From Bosea sp. RAC05 (GTDB taxonomy: Bacteria; Pseudomonadota; Alphaproteobacteria; Rhizobiales; Beijerinckiaceae), in contig NZ_CP016463.1 of the NCBI RefSeq assembly GCF_001713455.1, positions 434,001 to 498,000 of the forward strand: a stretch of 64,000 bases of DNA, read 5' to 3'. This document shows, one piece after another, positions 1 through 6,865 of the stretch (positions within the stretch are counted from its first letter, which is position 1; each line of letters opens with the position of its first letter). The notes beneath the pieces are model-generated. The model had not been told where the DNA came from. It saw nothing but the letters and a program-made list of their open reading frames with translations, and ran no database searches. A program made the position numbers and the translations under genes.

Positions 1-2
1 AT

Positions 3-704
3 CCGGCCAATGGCGCCACCTATCTGATGCATTCGGGAAAGGTCGGCGGCGGGCGCAAAGGCATCGGCAAGTCGGCCTTTCTAGCCTGGTCGAAATCGGA
101 GCTTGTCAAGGTCGCTGATGGCGAGGGCAACACGCGCAGCGGGATCATCATCGGAAACATCGACGGCGCCGACCTGACCGGTCGCATCTGGCGCTTTGTC
201 CAGCTCGTCTCAGGTTTCAAGGAAGCGGTATCGACAGGGGCGCTCGACAACGACGAGTTCAGGGCCAAGGTCGAGGAGACGGACCGGTACCGGAGGGAGT
301 TTTCAGGGCGTAAGAGGGGCAAGCGATCGGCCGGCGAGATCGACTACCTGAGCTATCACGGGGACATCGTCGATGCGTTGTTCGAGGAACGCTCAGCGCG
401 GCAAGGACCAGGCGAGGTGGTTGCCAGCACGGTCCACATCGATCTGTTCGTGAAGCGAAACGGAGCGCTGACCGAGATCTATGAGATCAAGCCTAAAACC
501 GACCGGGACTCTCTGTACAAGGCGATCGGACAGCTGATGACCCACAGTGCCGGATCGAGCGCCAAGCGTTGGGTCGTGCTGCCAACGGATCAGGAGATCA
601 TGCCGGAGTTCCGCGCGGCGTTCGCCGAGCTTGCGATCGCGATCCGCCTCTTTCGGGTCGATCGGCAGCGGTCAGGCGTGAAGGTGACGCTCATTGCGGC
701 CTGA
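3..704 (+). CDS. PD-(D/E)XK nuclease-like protein, N terminus missing
   Basis: The frame is open from the left edge, so only the C-terminal ~233 residues are visible. Near the end, an Asp in VHIDLF is followed 14 residues later by YEIKPK (Glu-x-Lys), the arrangement of the metal site in PD-(D/E)XK nucleases. The flanking hydrophobic strands fit, and the helix after it (YKAIGQLMTH) resembles the one that follows the core in this fold. Substrate is unknown. It converges with the next gene, leaving 3 bases between stop codons. Fold by motif only; function inferred. Confidence 0.6.
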   Translation, partial: PANGATYLMHSGKVGGGRKGIGKSAFLAWSKSELVKVADGEGNTRSGIIIGNIDGADLTGRIWRFVQLVSGFKEAVSTGALDNDEFRAKVEETDRYRREFSGRKRGKRSAGEIDYLSYHGDIVDALFEERSARQGPGEVVASTVHIDLFVKRNGALTEIYEIKPKTDRDSLYKAIGQLMTHSAGSSAKRWVVLPTDQEIMPEFRAAFAELAIAIRLFRVDRQRSGVKVTLIAA

Positions 705-707
705 CAT

Positions 708-971
708 TCAGGGCCGAGGGGTGTCACCACCGGTGGCGGGCACGATCGACCAGCCGTAGATCCGCCCCCCACTTCGTCTGCCGCGGACGGTTTCCAGCCG
801 CGAGACGATGTGGCCCTTTTGCTCAAGCAGCCTGAGGTGACCACGCGCGGCCGCCAGCGTCCAGCCGAATCGGTTTGCGACTGAATCGGTCCGAACCGGC
901 CCCTCGCGCTTCAGGAAGTCGAGCAGGCTTTCATCAGGGTAACCGGCGCCGAGCTGTACGACCTCGCCCAT
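708..971 (-). CDS. Small winged-helix-like protein
   Basis: 87 residues. LLDFLKREGPVRTDSVANRF followed by TLAAARGHLRLLEQKGHIVS has the helix-turn-helix and wing layout of small MarR/ArsR-like DNA-binding domains, then a basic segment (VRGRRSGGR). It is the last gene of a three-gene minus-strand run, starting 3 bases after the stop of the 230-residue gene, so probably cotranscribed with it and the recombinase-like gene. A regulator is likely; target unknown. Confidence 0.6.
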   Translation of the reverse strand: MGEVVQLGAGYPDESLLDFLKREGPVRTDSVANRFGWTLAAARGHLRLLEQKGHIVSRLETVRGRRSGGRIYGWSIVPATGGDTPRP

Positions 972-974
972 GTC

Positions 975-1667
975 TCAGGCCGCCGGCCGCTGCTCGATCA
1001 TCGCCGAGATCGGCGCGGCGGCGATCTGCATCAGGGTGCGTTCGATCTCGTCAGGCGCAACCAGGGCAGCGAGCGCTTTGCGCAGCTCCGCGATTTTGGC
1101 CGCGAAGACCTGCAGAGCCTTCTCGTTGTCACCTGTGGCGGGAATGGCGGCGACGATGCGGCCCTGCTCCTTCACGACCTTGGGCCATGGCTCGATGATC
1201 CACCGGTTCGGCCAATCGCCATTGACGTTGTACGAGCGCATCAGAACGTCGCCGCCGAAGGTTACGCCACGCTCGATGTCGCGCCATGACAGCTGCAGCC
1301 CATCGCCCGATGCATCATATGAACGCGTCGGGTCGACCTTCACGAGGAACCAGCGCTCCCATTTGATCTTGAAGCGGGCATCGAGCTTGGCGCGGATGGC
1401 CGACAGCACGGCGTTGAGATCGGTACCGAACTCGGCGTCGCCGGTCTCCTCACAGCGGGCCGAGACACCGACGCCGATAGTCTGTGCCGGCGGCGGTGCG
1501 TCCTTCTGGTCGAAGCGCTTCTCCAGGTAGAGATCGATCTCGACCTTCCGGATGGCGGTGCGGCTTTTGCCCTCCTCGCCTTCGCCGATGACGTGCTCGA
1601 CGTCGAAATAGACCGTATCGAACTTCTTGCCGCGACCAGGGCTGGTGCGGAGCTTAGCCTTCGCCAT
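975..1667 (-). CDS. Hypothetical protein, 230 aa
   Basis: I do not recognise the family. The start is the ATG preceded by AAGGAG with 6 bases between; an in-frame ATG six codons upstream overlaps that ribosome site and is less likely. The N terminus is basic (AKAKLRTSPGRGKK), the middle is a mixed alpha/beta region rich in Trp, and the C terminus is Ala-rich and helical. It overlaps the end of the recombinase-like gene by 14 bases, indicating translational coupling. Confidence 0.7.
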   Translation of the reverse strand: MAKAKLRTSPGRGKKFDTVYFDVEHVIGEGEEGKSRTAIRKVEIDLYLEKRFDQKDAPPPAQTIGVGVSARCEETGDAEFGTDLNAVLSAIRAKLDARFKIKWERWFLVKVDPTRSYDASGDGLQLSWRDIERGVTFGGDVLMRSYNVNGDWPNRWIIEPWPKVVKEQGRIVAAIPATGDNEKALQVFAAKIAELRKALAALVAPDEIERTLMQIAAAPISAMIEQRPAA

Positions 1668-2292
1668 CGAGGGCTCCTTTTGCATCGTTGCCGGCTGCGA
1701 GAATGGCAGCCTCGGCCAGCAGAGCGGCCTTGTGATTGTAGAGGGTGGATTTGCTGAGCCCGACGCGCTTGGAGATCTGTACGAAGTTCAGACCAGAGAG
1801 CAGCAGGGACACGATCTCGGCTCTCTTTTCGTCCGTAAGATCAGAAGGTCGCCCGACTGGCTTGCCTTGTGCGCCATGGGCCAGGGAGATGATGCGAGCT
1901 CGCTCGCGGGTGAGATTGCGTTCGAGGCGGGCGAGGAAGACCACCACCTCAAAAGCCTGCCACCCAGCCTCGGTGCGACTGTCGATGTTCTCGGTGATCA
2001 ATGAGAGATGAGCACCTGTCTCGTGGATCTTCTCAGCGTTTTGTACGAGCTCGGACAAATCGCGGCCCAGTCGATCAAGGCGCCAGATCACCAGAACTGA
2101 TCCCGGGCTCAGCTTTCTCGACATGGCCTCGAATGCCGGGCGCTTAGAGATCGGTTCACGGCCGGCCTCATCGACGAAGATGTCGGCCGGACGAACCCCG
2201 AAGCGCACCAGCTCCGCCATCTGCAGGCGCAAATCCGGATCGTCGGCCGCATCGCGGGCATAGCCGATGAGGGGAGGGACAGGCTTCGTCAT
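1654..2292 (-). CDS. Serine recombinase (resolvase) homologue lacking the catalytic Ser
   Basis: 212 residues, the length and domain order of Tn3/gamma-delta resolvases: N-terminal catalytic domain (residues 8-140) and C-terminal helix-turn-helix (about 155-195, LSGLNFVQISKRVGLSKSTL). The active-site arginines are present (YAR near residue 12; WRLDRLGRDLSEL), but the family motif YARVST reads YARDAA, so the nucleophilic Ser is Ala. Family knowledge says this should abolish strand cleavage while leaving DNA binding. First gene of a three-gene run; likely a DNA-binding regulator or a dead recombinase. Two 19-bp motifs lie just upstream. Confidence 0.8.
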   Translation of the reverse strand: MTKPVPPLIGYARDAADDPDLRLQMAELVRFGVRPADIFVDEAGREPISKRPAFEAMSRKLSPGSVLVIWRLDRLGRDLSELVQNAEKIHETGAHLSLITENIDSRTEAGWQAFEVVVFLARLERNLTRERARIISLAHGAQGKPVGRPSDLTDEKRAEIVSLLLSGLNFVQISKRVGLSKSTLYNHKAALLAEAAILAAGNDAKGALDGEG

Positions 2293-2323
2293 GGGAAATC
2301 ACATAGCACGCAATCTGAATAAT

Positions 2324-2383
2324 TGGAATAGGTTTCTGGAATTTTGTTGACGGGGGATAATTTATGGAATAGGTATTTGGAAT
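2324..2383. repeat. Two tandem 19-bp TGGAATAGG motifs, possible operators
   Basis: TGGAATAGGTTTCTGGAAT is followed 41 bp later by TGGAATAGGTATTTGGAAT (2 differences). Each contains TGGAAT twice, 13 bp apart. They lie in the divergent gap between the recombinase-like gene and the plus-strand run. A third copy lies upstream of the coiled-coil gene at 9829-10179. Likely binding sites for one regulator; inferred from repetition and position. Confidence 0.55.
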
Positions 2384-2400
2384 ACGAGAACGAGGATCAC

Positions 2401-2655
2401 ATGCCGACATTTGAGAGCGACCTGTCTGTGCCGAAGCTCACTCCCGCGGAGCGGAAGTGGATCACGCAGTTCGACGAGCTGCTGGGAAAGATGCCCAAGC
2501 GCCTCTACCTGTTCGAATGCGCTGACACGCTCTCGGTCATCGATCGCAACGCAGCCAGGCTTCACGAGCTCCACGACGGCCAGGCCGCCCGGGCCGGTAT
2601 CGTCCTGGCCAATCTCGACAACGGCACCTTTGCCTGCACGAGCGCCAGCGGCTGA
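2401..2655 (+). CDS. Hypothetical protein, 84 aa
   Basis: Start chosen at the ATG behind GAGGA rather than an upstream in-frame TTG inside the repeat region. Helical, mixed charge, no motif I recognise. First gene of a tightly packed plus-strand run of five small genes, transcribed away from the 19-bp repeats. Confidence 0.6.
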   Translation: MPTFESDLSVPKLTPAERKWITQFDELLGKMPKRLYLFECADTLSVIDRNAARLHELHDGQAARAGIVLANLDNGTFACTSASG

Positions 2656-2678
2656 TCGCCTTGAGAAAGGACACAGAC

Positions 2679-3083
2679 ATGACCGACACATCTCAGACCG
2701 TGAGCACGTCCCTCTCGCTGCCGATCAGGGTAGTCCACGGGGCCATCGTCGGCGCGCTCGAAGGCGGGTCGCGCTACTGGCTGCACGGGGCAGCGAAGCT
2801 CGAAGGCTATGAGAAACCCGGCAGCAGCGTCGTCTGGTGGGGGCATCAAGAATTCTTCAAGCAGCCCTTTTCCTTCGAGGCTCAGTTCGAGGATCCCAAC
2901 CTCGACGAGGGCAACAACGAGGGTCGGCGCACCCTGTCGAACTGCGACCTGAACCGCGCGGTCTCGACGATGGTCGACAAGGCGCCGCGGCACTTCGCCG
3001 ATCTCAAGGCCGGCAACGGCGACGCCACGACGTACGACGTCTTCATGCAGTGCCTCGTCCTCGACGACATCGTTTTCGGCTGA
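2679..3083 (+). CDS. Conserved hypothetical protein of a phage/bacterial family, 134 aa
   Basis: The start is the ATG behind GAGAAAGGA. The pattern ALEGGSRYWL near the N terminus and PRHFADL then DVFMQ..VLDDIVFG at the C terminus resembles an uncharacterised family I know from phage and bacterial genomes, always near this length. No catalytic motif is visible. It follows the 84-residue gene by 23 bases and precedes the next by 4. The family link is from memory. Confidence 0.65.
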   Translation: MTDTSQTVSTSLSLPIRVVHGAIVGALEGGSRYWLHGAAKLEGYEKPGSSVVWWGHQEFFKQPFSFEAQFEDPNLDEGNNEGRRTLSNCDLNRAVSTMVDKAPRHFADLKAGNGDATTYDVFMQCLVLDDIVFG

Positions 3084-3087
3084 CGTC

Positions 3088-3330
3088 ATGAGCCCCCTTC
3101 GCCTGACGGAGAAGCGACTGCAGATCCTGCAGTCCGCGGCTAACCACCCTGGGGGCCTCGTCGAGCGCCCCTACCTGGTTGGCTTCGAACGTGTAGCCTG
3201 GAACAAGAACGCGGCTGCGATGGTCTCGGCAGGTTGGCTCACGGCCTACGTTCATGGCGGCTTCGAAATCACGCCTTCGGGCCGAGATCAGATCCCCCAA
3301 CCCAAAAAGGACGATGCCCATGTGGGGTGA
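3088..3330 (+). CDS. Small winged-helix-like protein, 80 aa
   Basis: LTEKRLQILQSAANHPGG, then a second helix and a strand pair (GWLTAYVHGGFEITPSGRDQI), look like a minimal winged helix such as those ending ...ITPxGR. It overlaps the next gene by 11 bases. No target is known. Confidence 0.6.
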   Translation: MSPLRLTEKRLQILQSAANHPGGLVERPYLVGFERVAWNKNAAAMVSAGWLTAYVHGGFEITPSGRDQIPQPKKDDAHVG

Positions 3331-3688
3331 TGCGGATTGGCAGCGCCGGCGTGACGAAGATGAGGCCCGCCGGGCTCGCATCGAGAAGGAGCAGCGGGAC
3401 AAGGGGGCGGAACTGGACGCCCTGCTCGCAAAGGCGGAAACCGACGTCGCGACTGCACGCCTGGTCGGTCTGGCCCGGATCCTGCGGCCGGAGGATTTCA
3501 TTATGCGAGAGCAGGGATTGGCTCGCGTTCAGGAGATGAGGCTCGGCCCTTCCGGTAACGACCCGGCTCAGATCGAGGCTCTTGCCGCGCACGAGCGCAC
3601 AGCACGGCTGTCGATCGAGTATGCGATCTCGAAGGCACAAGAGGTGATGGCCTTCATTGAGACGTGGAAGGACGACGACAGGACATGA
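3320..3688 (+). CDS. Hypothetical coiled-coil protein, 122 aa
   Basis: The start is the ATG inside the end of the previous gene, behind AAAAAGGA; an in-frame ATG two codons upstream is possible. The first 45 residues are highly charged (QRRRDEDEARRARIEKEQ) and predicted to form a long helix; the rest is helical and more hydrophobic. The stop overlaps the next start as ATGA. Function unknown. Confidence 0.6.
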   Translation: MWGDADWQRRRDEDEARRARIEKEQRDKGAELDALLAKAETDVATARLVGLARILRPEDFIMREQGLARVQEMRLGPSGNDPAQIEALAAHERTARLSIEYAISKAQEVMAFIETWKDDDRT

Positions 3689-4209
3689 TCGACCAGGATC
3701 TCGAAAACGCTGTCGACGCCTTCCTCGCCTGTCGACCGCAGTCGCGCGTAGCCTTCTGCGACGTCGGCGAAGAGCAGCGCGACATCCTACGCCAGCAGCT
3801 CGCGGCCGCATTCGCTGCGCTGACCAATCCGATCCTCACGATCGGGAAGCGGGGTCTCACGGCCAACGGGACCGCATGCATGGTCGTCCCGGTCGAGCAG
3901 ACCGACGAAATGCTTCGCGTCGCCTGCGCGGTCGACTATCCCGCCAGCTATCGCACCCATCTGCGCCATCCCGCCAACGGGCCTTCAGCCAAACGCGAGA
4001 CCGAGCGCAAGATCGAGCTGGAGAAAAAGCGGTGGGTGGCGGCTTTGTCGAGTGTGGAGGCACACGCTGAAGTCGGGAGTGCCCAGAGCCCGGCTCCCGA
4101 GGGAGAGTTGCAGGCGGCAGGCCTTGCGCTCACCAACTACCTGCTCGCCCCCGACGTGACCTGGAACGAGGCAGTGCGGCGCCTCAAACTGATGCGGGCC
4201 GCTCGCTGA
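3685..4209 (+). CDS. Hypothetical protein, 174 aa
   Basis: Starts within ATGA shared with the previous stop, so coupled translation is likely. A central mixed region (residues 35-90) is followed by a Lys/Glu-rich helix (KRETERKIELEKKRW) and an Ala-rich C terminus. No family recognised. Last gene of the five-gene run; a tRNA-Thr gene on the opposite strand follows. Confidence 0.6.
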   Translation: MIDQDLENAVDAFLACRPQSRVAFCDVGEEQRDILRQQLAAAFAALTNPILTIGKRGLTANGTACMVVPVEQTDEMLRVACAVDYPASYRTHLRHPANGPSAKRETERKIELEKKRWVAALSSVEAHAEVGSAQSPAPEGELQAAGLALTNYLLAPDVTWNEAVRRLKLMRAAR

Positions 4210-4225
4210 TGCGGTGCTAAGGAAA

Positions 4226-4300
4226 TGGTGCCGGCGGAGAGGATCGAACTCCCGACCTTCGGTTTACAAAACCGCTGCACTACCGCTGTGCTACGCCGGC
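4226..4300 (-). tRNA. tRNA-Thr (anticodon TGT)
   Basis: Complete cloverleaf with a GCCGGCG / CGCCGGC acceptor stem, anticodon loop TTTGTAA, a canonical T loop (TTCGATC) and encoded CCA. An isolated gene far from the main arrays. Confidence 0.93.
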
Positions 4301-4392
4301 CACAGGATTGGGGTATCAGTCCGAACTGACAGGAACAAGCCAAGAGCGCGCCGCCACACTGGCCGTCCCCAATTCATGCTCAGATGAGCTGA

Positions 4393-4902
4393 TCAGTCGG
4401 ATTTCGCTGACGCATCGAGCTCCGGAGGCTCGACAAGGTCCGGATCATAGTCGAGCACATCCGGGCGCTCGCTGATCTCGCCGAGAACCCAGCGAGCCCG
4501 GTCAGCCACATAGCGAACACGGTCCTTGTATTCAGACCTTTCGAGCGTCACGGCATCGGCCATCGCTTCGATCGGGGATCCCTCCTTGCGCAACAGGAGA
4601 GCGGTCCAGTTTGATTTGCCGTTGCTCTCTGGCATTGCGCCGAACCAGACGGTCACGCCCTCTTCTCCCAACAGCTTCTCGGGCGCCGTGGCACCGCGGA
4701 ATACGCCGCTCAGCAGCCCATTCCGCTTGAGGTAGTCGATCGACCTCTCCTTCCAGACATTGCTGTCAGGCACATTCCTGGAGAGCTGCAGGATCAGCCT
4801 CGTCAACGTCGCGATGTGACGCTCAGACCCGCTGTTGGTCGAAAGCTCACCACCCACCGCTGCCGCAGCGGCGTCCGAGCCATGAGGCTTGTCGCCAAGC
4901 AT
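4393..4902 (-). CDS. Hypothetical protein, 169 aa
   Basis: Start chosen at the first ATG after the upstream gene (preceded by AGGA); a TTG 16 codons earlier is an alternative. Residues 35-110 are helical, and a Trp-containing region includes GVTVWFGAMPESNGKSNW. The C terminus is acidic. No family recognised. Third gene of a minus-strand run. Confidence 0.55.
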   Translation of the reverse strand: MLGDKPHGSDAAAAAVGGELSTNSGSERHIATLTRLILQLSRNVPDSNVWKERSIDYLKRNGLLSGVFRGATAPEKLLGEEGVTVWFGAMPESNGKSNWTALLLRKEGSPIEAMADAVTLERSEYKDRVRYVADRARWVLGEISERPDVLDYDPDLVEPPELDASAKSD

Positions 4903-4987
4903 TTCCTGGATCCTCTCTTCCGATTTCTGGTCATGGGATCTCCGGGACAATGCCTCGGTCCCAGGGTGGGTTGCCGGCCCGCGTAGC

Positions 4988-5227
4988 TCAGATCGCCATA
5001 AAGCCGTGCGCCCAGGCTTGCCGATATCCGCATACGGGGCAGACCCAGCCATCCTTGGTAGCGACCAGAAGGCCGCTATCCTCGCCGTGCGCAGTGGCAT
5101 AGGCGACGTGAGCGTCGTCGCTGCGGTCACCGCCGCAAGTGAACGGGTGATACTGCCCCCCTCGTTGGTACTGGTTGAGAGCGGCGACCTGCTCCTCGGA
5201 CCACGGCAGCTCCAGTCGTTCAGCCAT
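4988..5227 (-). CDS. Small conserved protein with possible zinc-binding Cys/His, 79 aa
   Basis: ERLELPWSEEQVAALNQYQ is followed by HPFTCGG, then WVCPVCGYRQAWAHGFM: one Cys, a CxxC and several His, as in a small zinc ribbon. This composition occurs in an uncharacterised family common in alphaproteobacteria and actinobacteria (from memory). The ATG overlaps the stop of the upstream 487-residue gene by 8 bases; a GTG three codons earlier is possible. Confidence 0.7.
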   Translation of the reverse strand: MAERLELPWSEEQVAALNQYQRGGQYHPFTCGGDRSDDAHVAYATAHGEDSGLLVATKDGWVCPVCGYRQAWAHGFMAI

Positions 5228-6683
5228 GTCGCTCACTCTCGCCGCTGATGCTGGCGATCTCAGCGCGCACCTGGTTCAGGGCATCCGCATCCGAGAGGCC
5301 CTCACCCTTGATCGCGCGACCATCTTTCGTGAAGAGCCAGAACGTGTGCGCCTCTCCACGCAGTCGATAGTCGTTATGGACGGCAACCGCCCAACCGAGT
5401 GCCCGGATGTCGTCGGCGATTGCCGGATCACTCGCATCCGCCGCGGGCGCCGGGGGACTGGCGATATGGCCGACGACACGCTCCGCGCACCTGATGGCGA
5501 GCGCCCAGTCCCCGTAGGGCTTGCCATCTGCCAGGATGGTGCGACCGTCGAAATGGTAGCCCATCTCCTCGTAGATCGGGCGCGCGATACCCTCGATCAT
5601 TGCAGAGGAGGGCACATCCACGGTCACGTGACCACGTCCGTAGACATCCTTGTGAGCGGCATCGAGCAATTCGAAGACGAAGCGCTTCTCGATCTCGGAA
5701 TAGCTGGTCGGGCTCTGCATGAAGTTCCAGGCCGAAACGACAGCCTGTTGCAAAGGCGAGAGACCGTCCCAGCTGCCCGGCGCCCCTGAAACGCCCGCCG
5801 CAGCCAGGAAAACGAACTTGGAAAGGCGCTGCAGAAAGTCTGCTTGAACGGCCGACTTGGCATGAGCCAGATCATCAGCAGGGCGCCATTCGTCGCTGTC
5901 CGAAGGACGCCAGGTGACTCGATCCTCTGTCTGCGCAATCACGTAGCCGCAGAACGCCGTATCGGGATCGGCGTAATGCATGTCGTGCTTGCTTGCCCGC
6001 CAGTCCAGCGGCCGAATGCCGGTTACCTTGATCGTCACCGGCGCAGTCGGATCGCTCTTCGTAGGGCGAGGGGCAAGTTCGCGGTGCTGATCCCAGCCCT
6101 CGCAGAAGGCGTTGTATGCGACGCTTTGAGCGTCGCCACTGTCCAACGGCTCGTGGCCGGTGGAGGGATCCCACCACCGCGCCCACGCCTCTTGCCGAAG
6201 CGCATAGGCATTCCGCTTAGCCAGACGCAACGCTTGACGGAATACGGTCGTCGGCTTGTCGTCGCAACCGAGATGCTGCGCCATCCGCGTGATCTCTGAC
6301 CTCGCCGAAGCAGGCACGTCACCGGACTCGGATGCGGCCGCTGAGGCGGGAGTGGGGTTAGCCCCGACGAAGTCCTTCGCGGCCGCCAAGCGCAGACCTG
6401 ACACGGTCGCCCGAACCGGCGGCAGCGATGCCAGGACGGCTGCGGCACACTGCTCGTCGAGGAAGCGCCAGCAGGCATCATCCGCATCAGGCCCGAAGAC
6501 GACCTCCTCGGTGTCCTTTCGGCACACAAAGGACGGGTGATTGCCGATATGGCGATTGATCACGAACTCGCTGCGCTTGGCGTTCCAGGCGTCGACGACC
6601 GCGGCCACGCGGCCGGCGGCCGGCGGCTTGATGTCGGATGACGGGTTAAGGCTCACGGGAGGGGGCGTGGTGTCGTCGCTCAA
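5220..6683 (-). CDS. Hypothetical protein, ~487 aa
   Basis: The start is uncertain: no ATG fits, so I chose the TTG at the head of LSDDTTPPPVSLNP, where protein-like composition begins; the open frame continues 42 codons further upstream. It has at least three segments: residues ~15-110 (KRSEFVINRHIGNHPSFVC), a middle Trp-rich region around WRPSDSDEWRPADDL, and a C-terminal region ending in a small domain with FWLFTKDGRAIKGEG. No known family recognised. First gene of the run that continues with the zinc-ribbon-like and 169-residue genes. Confidence 0.65.
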   Translation of the reverse strand: MSDDTTPPPVSLNPSSDIKPPAAGRVAAVVDAWNAKRSEFVINRHIGNHPSFVCRKDTEEVVFGPDADDACWRFLDEQCAAAVLASLPPVRATVSGLRLAAAKDFVGANPTPASAAASESGDVPASARSEITRMAQHLGCDDKPTTVFRQALRLAKRNAYALRQEAWARWWDPSTGHEPLDSGDAQSVAYNAFCEGWDQHRELAPRPTKSDPTAPVTIKVTGIRPLDWRASKHDMHYADPDTAFCGYVIAQTEDRVTWRPSDSDEWRPADDLAHAKSAVQADFLQRLSKFVFLAAAGVSGAPGSWDGLSPLQQAVVSAWNFMQSPTSYSEIEKRFVFELLDAAHKDVYGRGHVTVDVPSSAMIEGIARPIYEEMGYHFDGRTILADGKPYGDWALAIRCAERVVGHIASPPAPAADASDPAIADDIRALGWAVAVHNDYRLRGEAHTFWLFTKDGRAIKGEGLSDADALNQVRAEIASISGESERHG

Positions 6684-6823
6684 CTGATGATCATCCCGAT
6701 GGCAGGTAATGGCCCACAAGGATCGAACTATCAGTCGATCCGAGCAGGAACAATCGCGAGTCCGCCGTCCGGACTGGATATCCACCAATCCTTGGCTCGA
6801 CACTTTCATCGATCCGAGTGAGA

Positions 6824-6861
6824 ATCCACGGGTGTAGTCTCATTTCTTGAGAATCGTGGAT
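6824..6861. promoter_or_regulatory. Inverted repeat upstream of the DotA/TraY-like gene
   Basis: Arms ATCCACG and CGTGGAT (7/7) are separated by 24 bases, ending 4 bases before the start codon. The downstream arm overlaps the expected ribosome-binding region, so it could act as an operator or as an RNA hairpin. Weak evidence. Confidence 0.3.
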
Positions 6862-6865
6862 CCTC

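Noticed and set aside
4226..4300. The isolated tRNA-Thr gene as an integration (att) site
   Set aside because: No second copy of its 3' end and no tyrosine integrase are visible in the window; cannot be supported.
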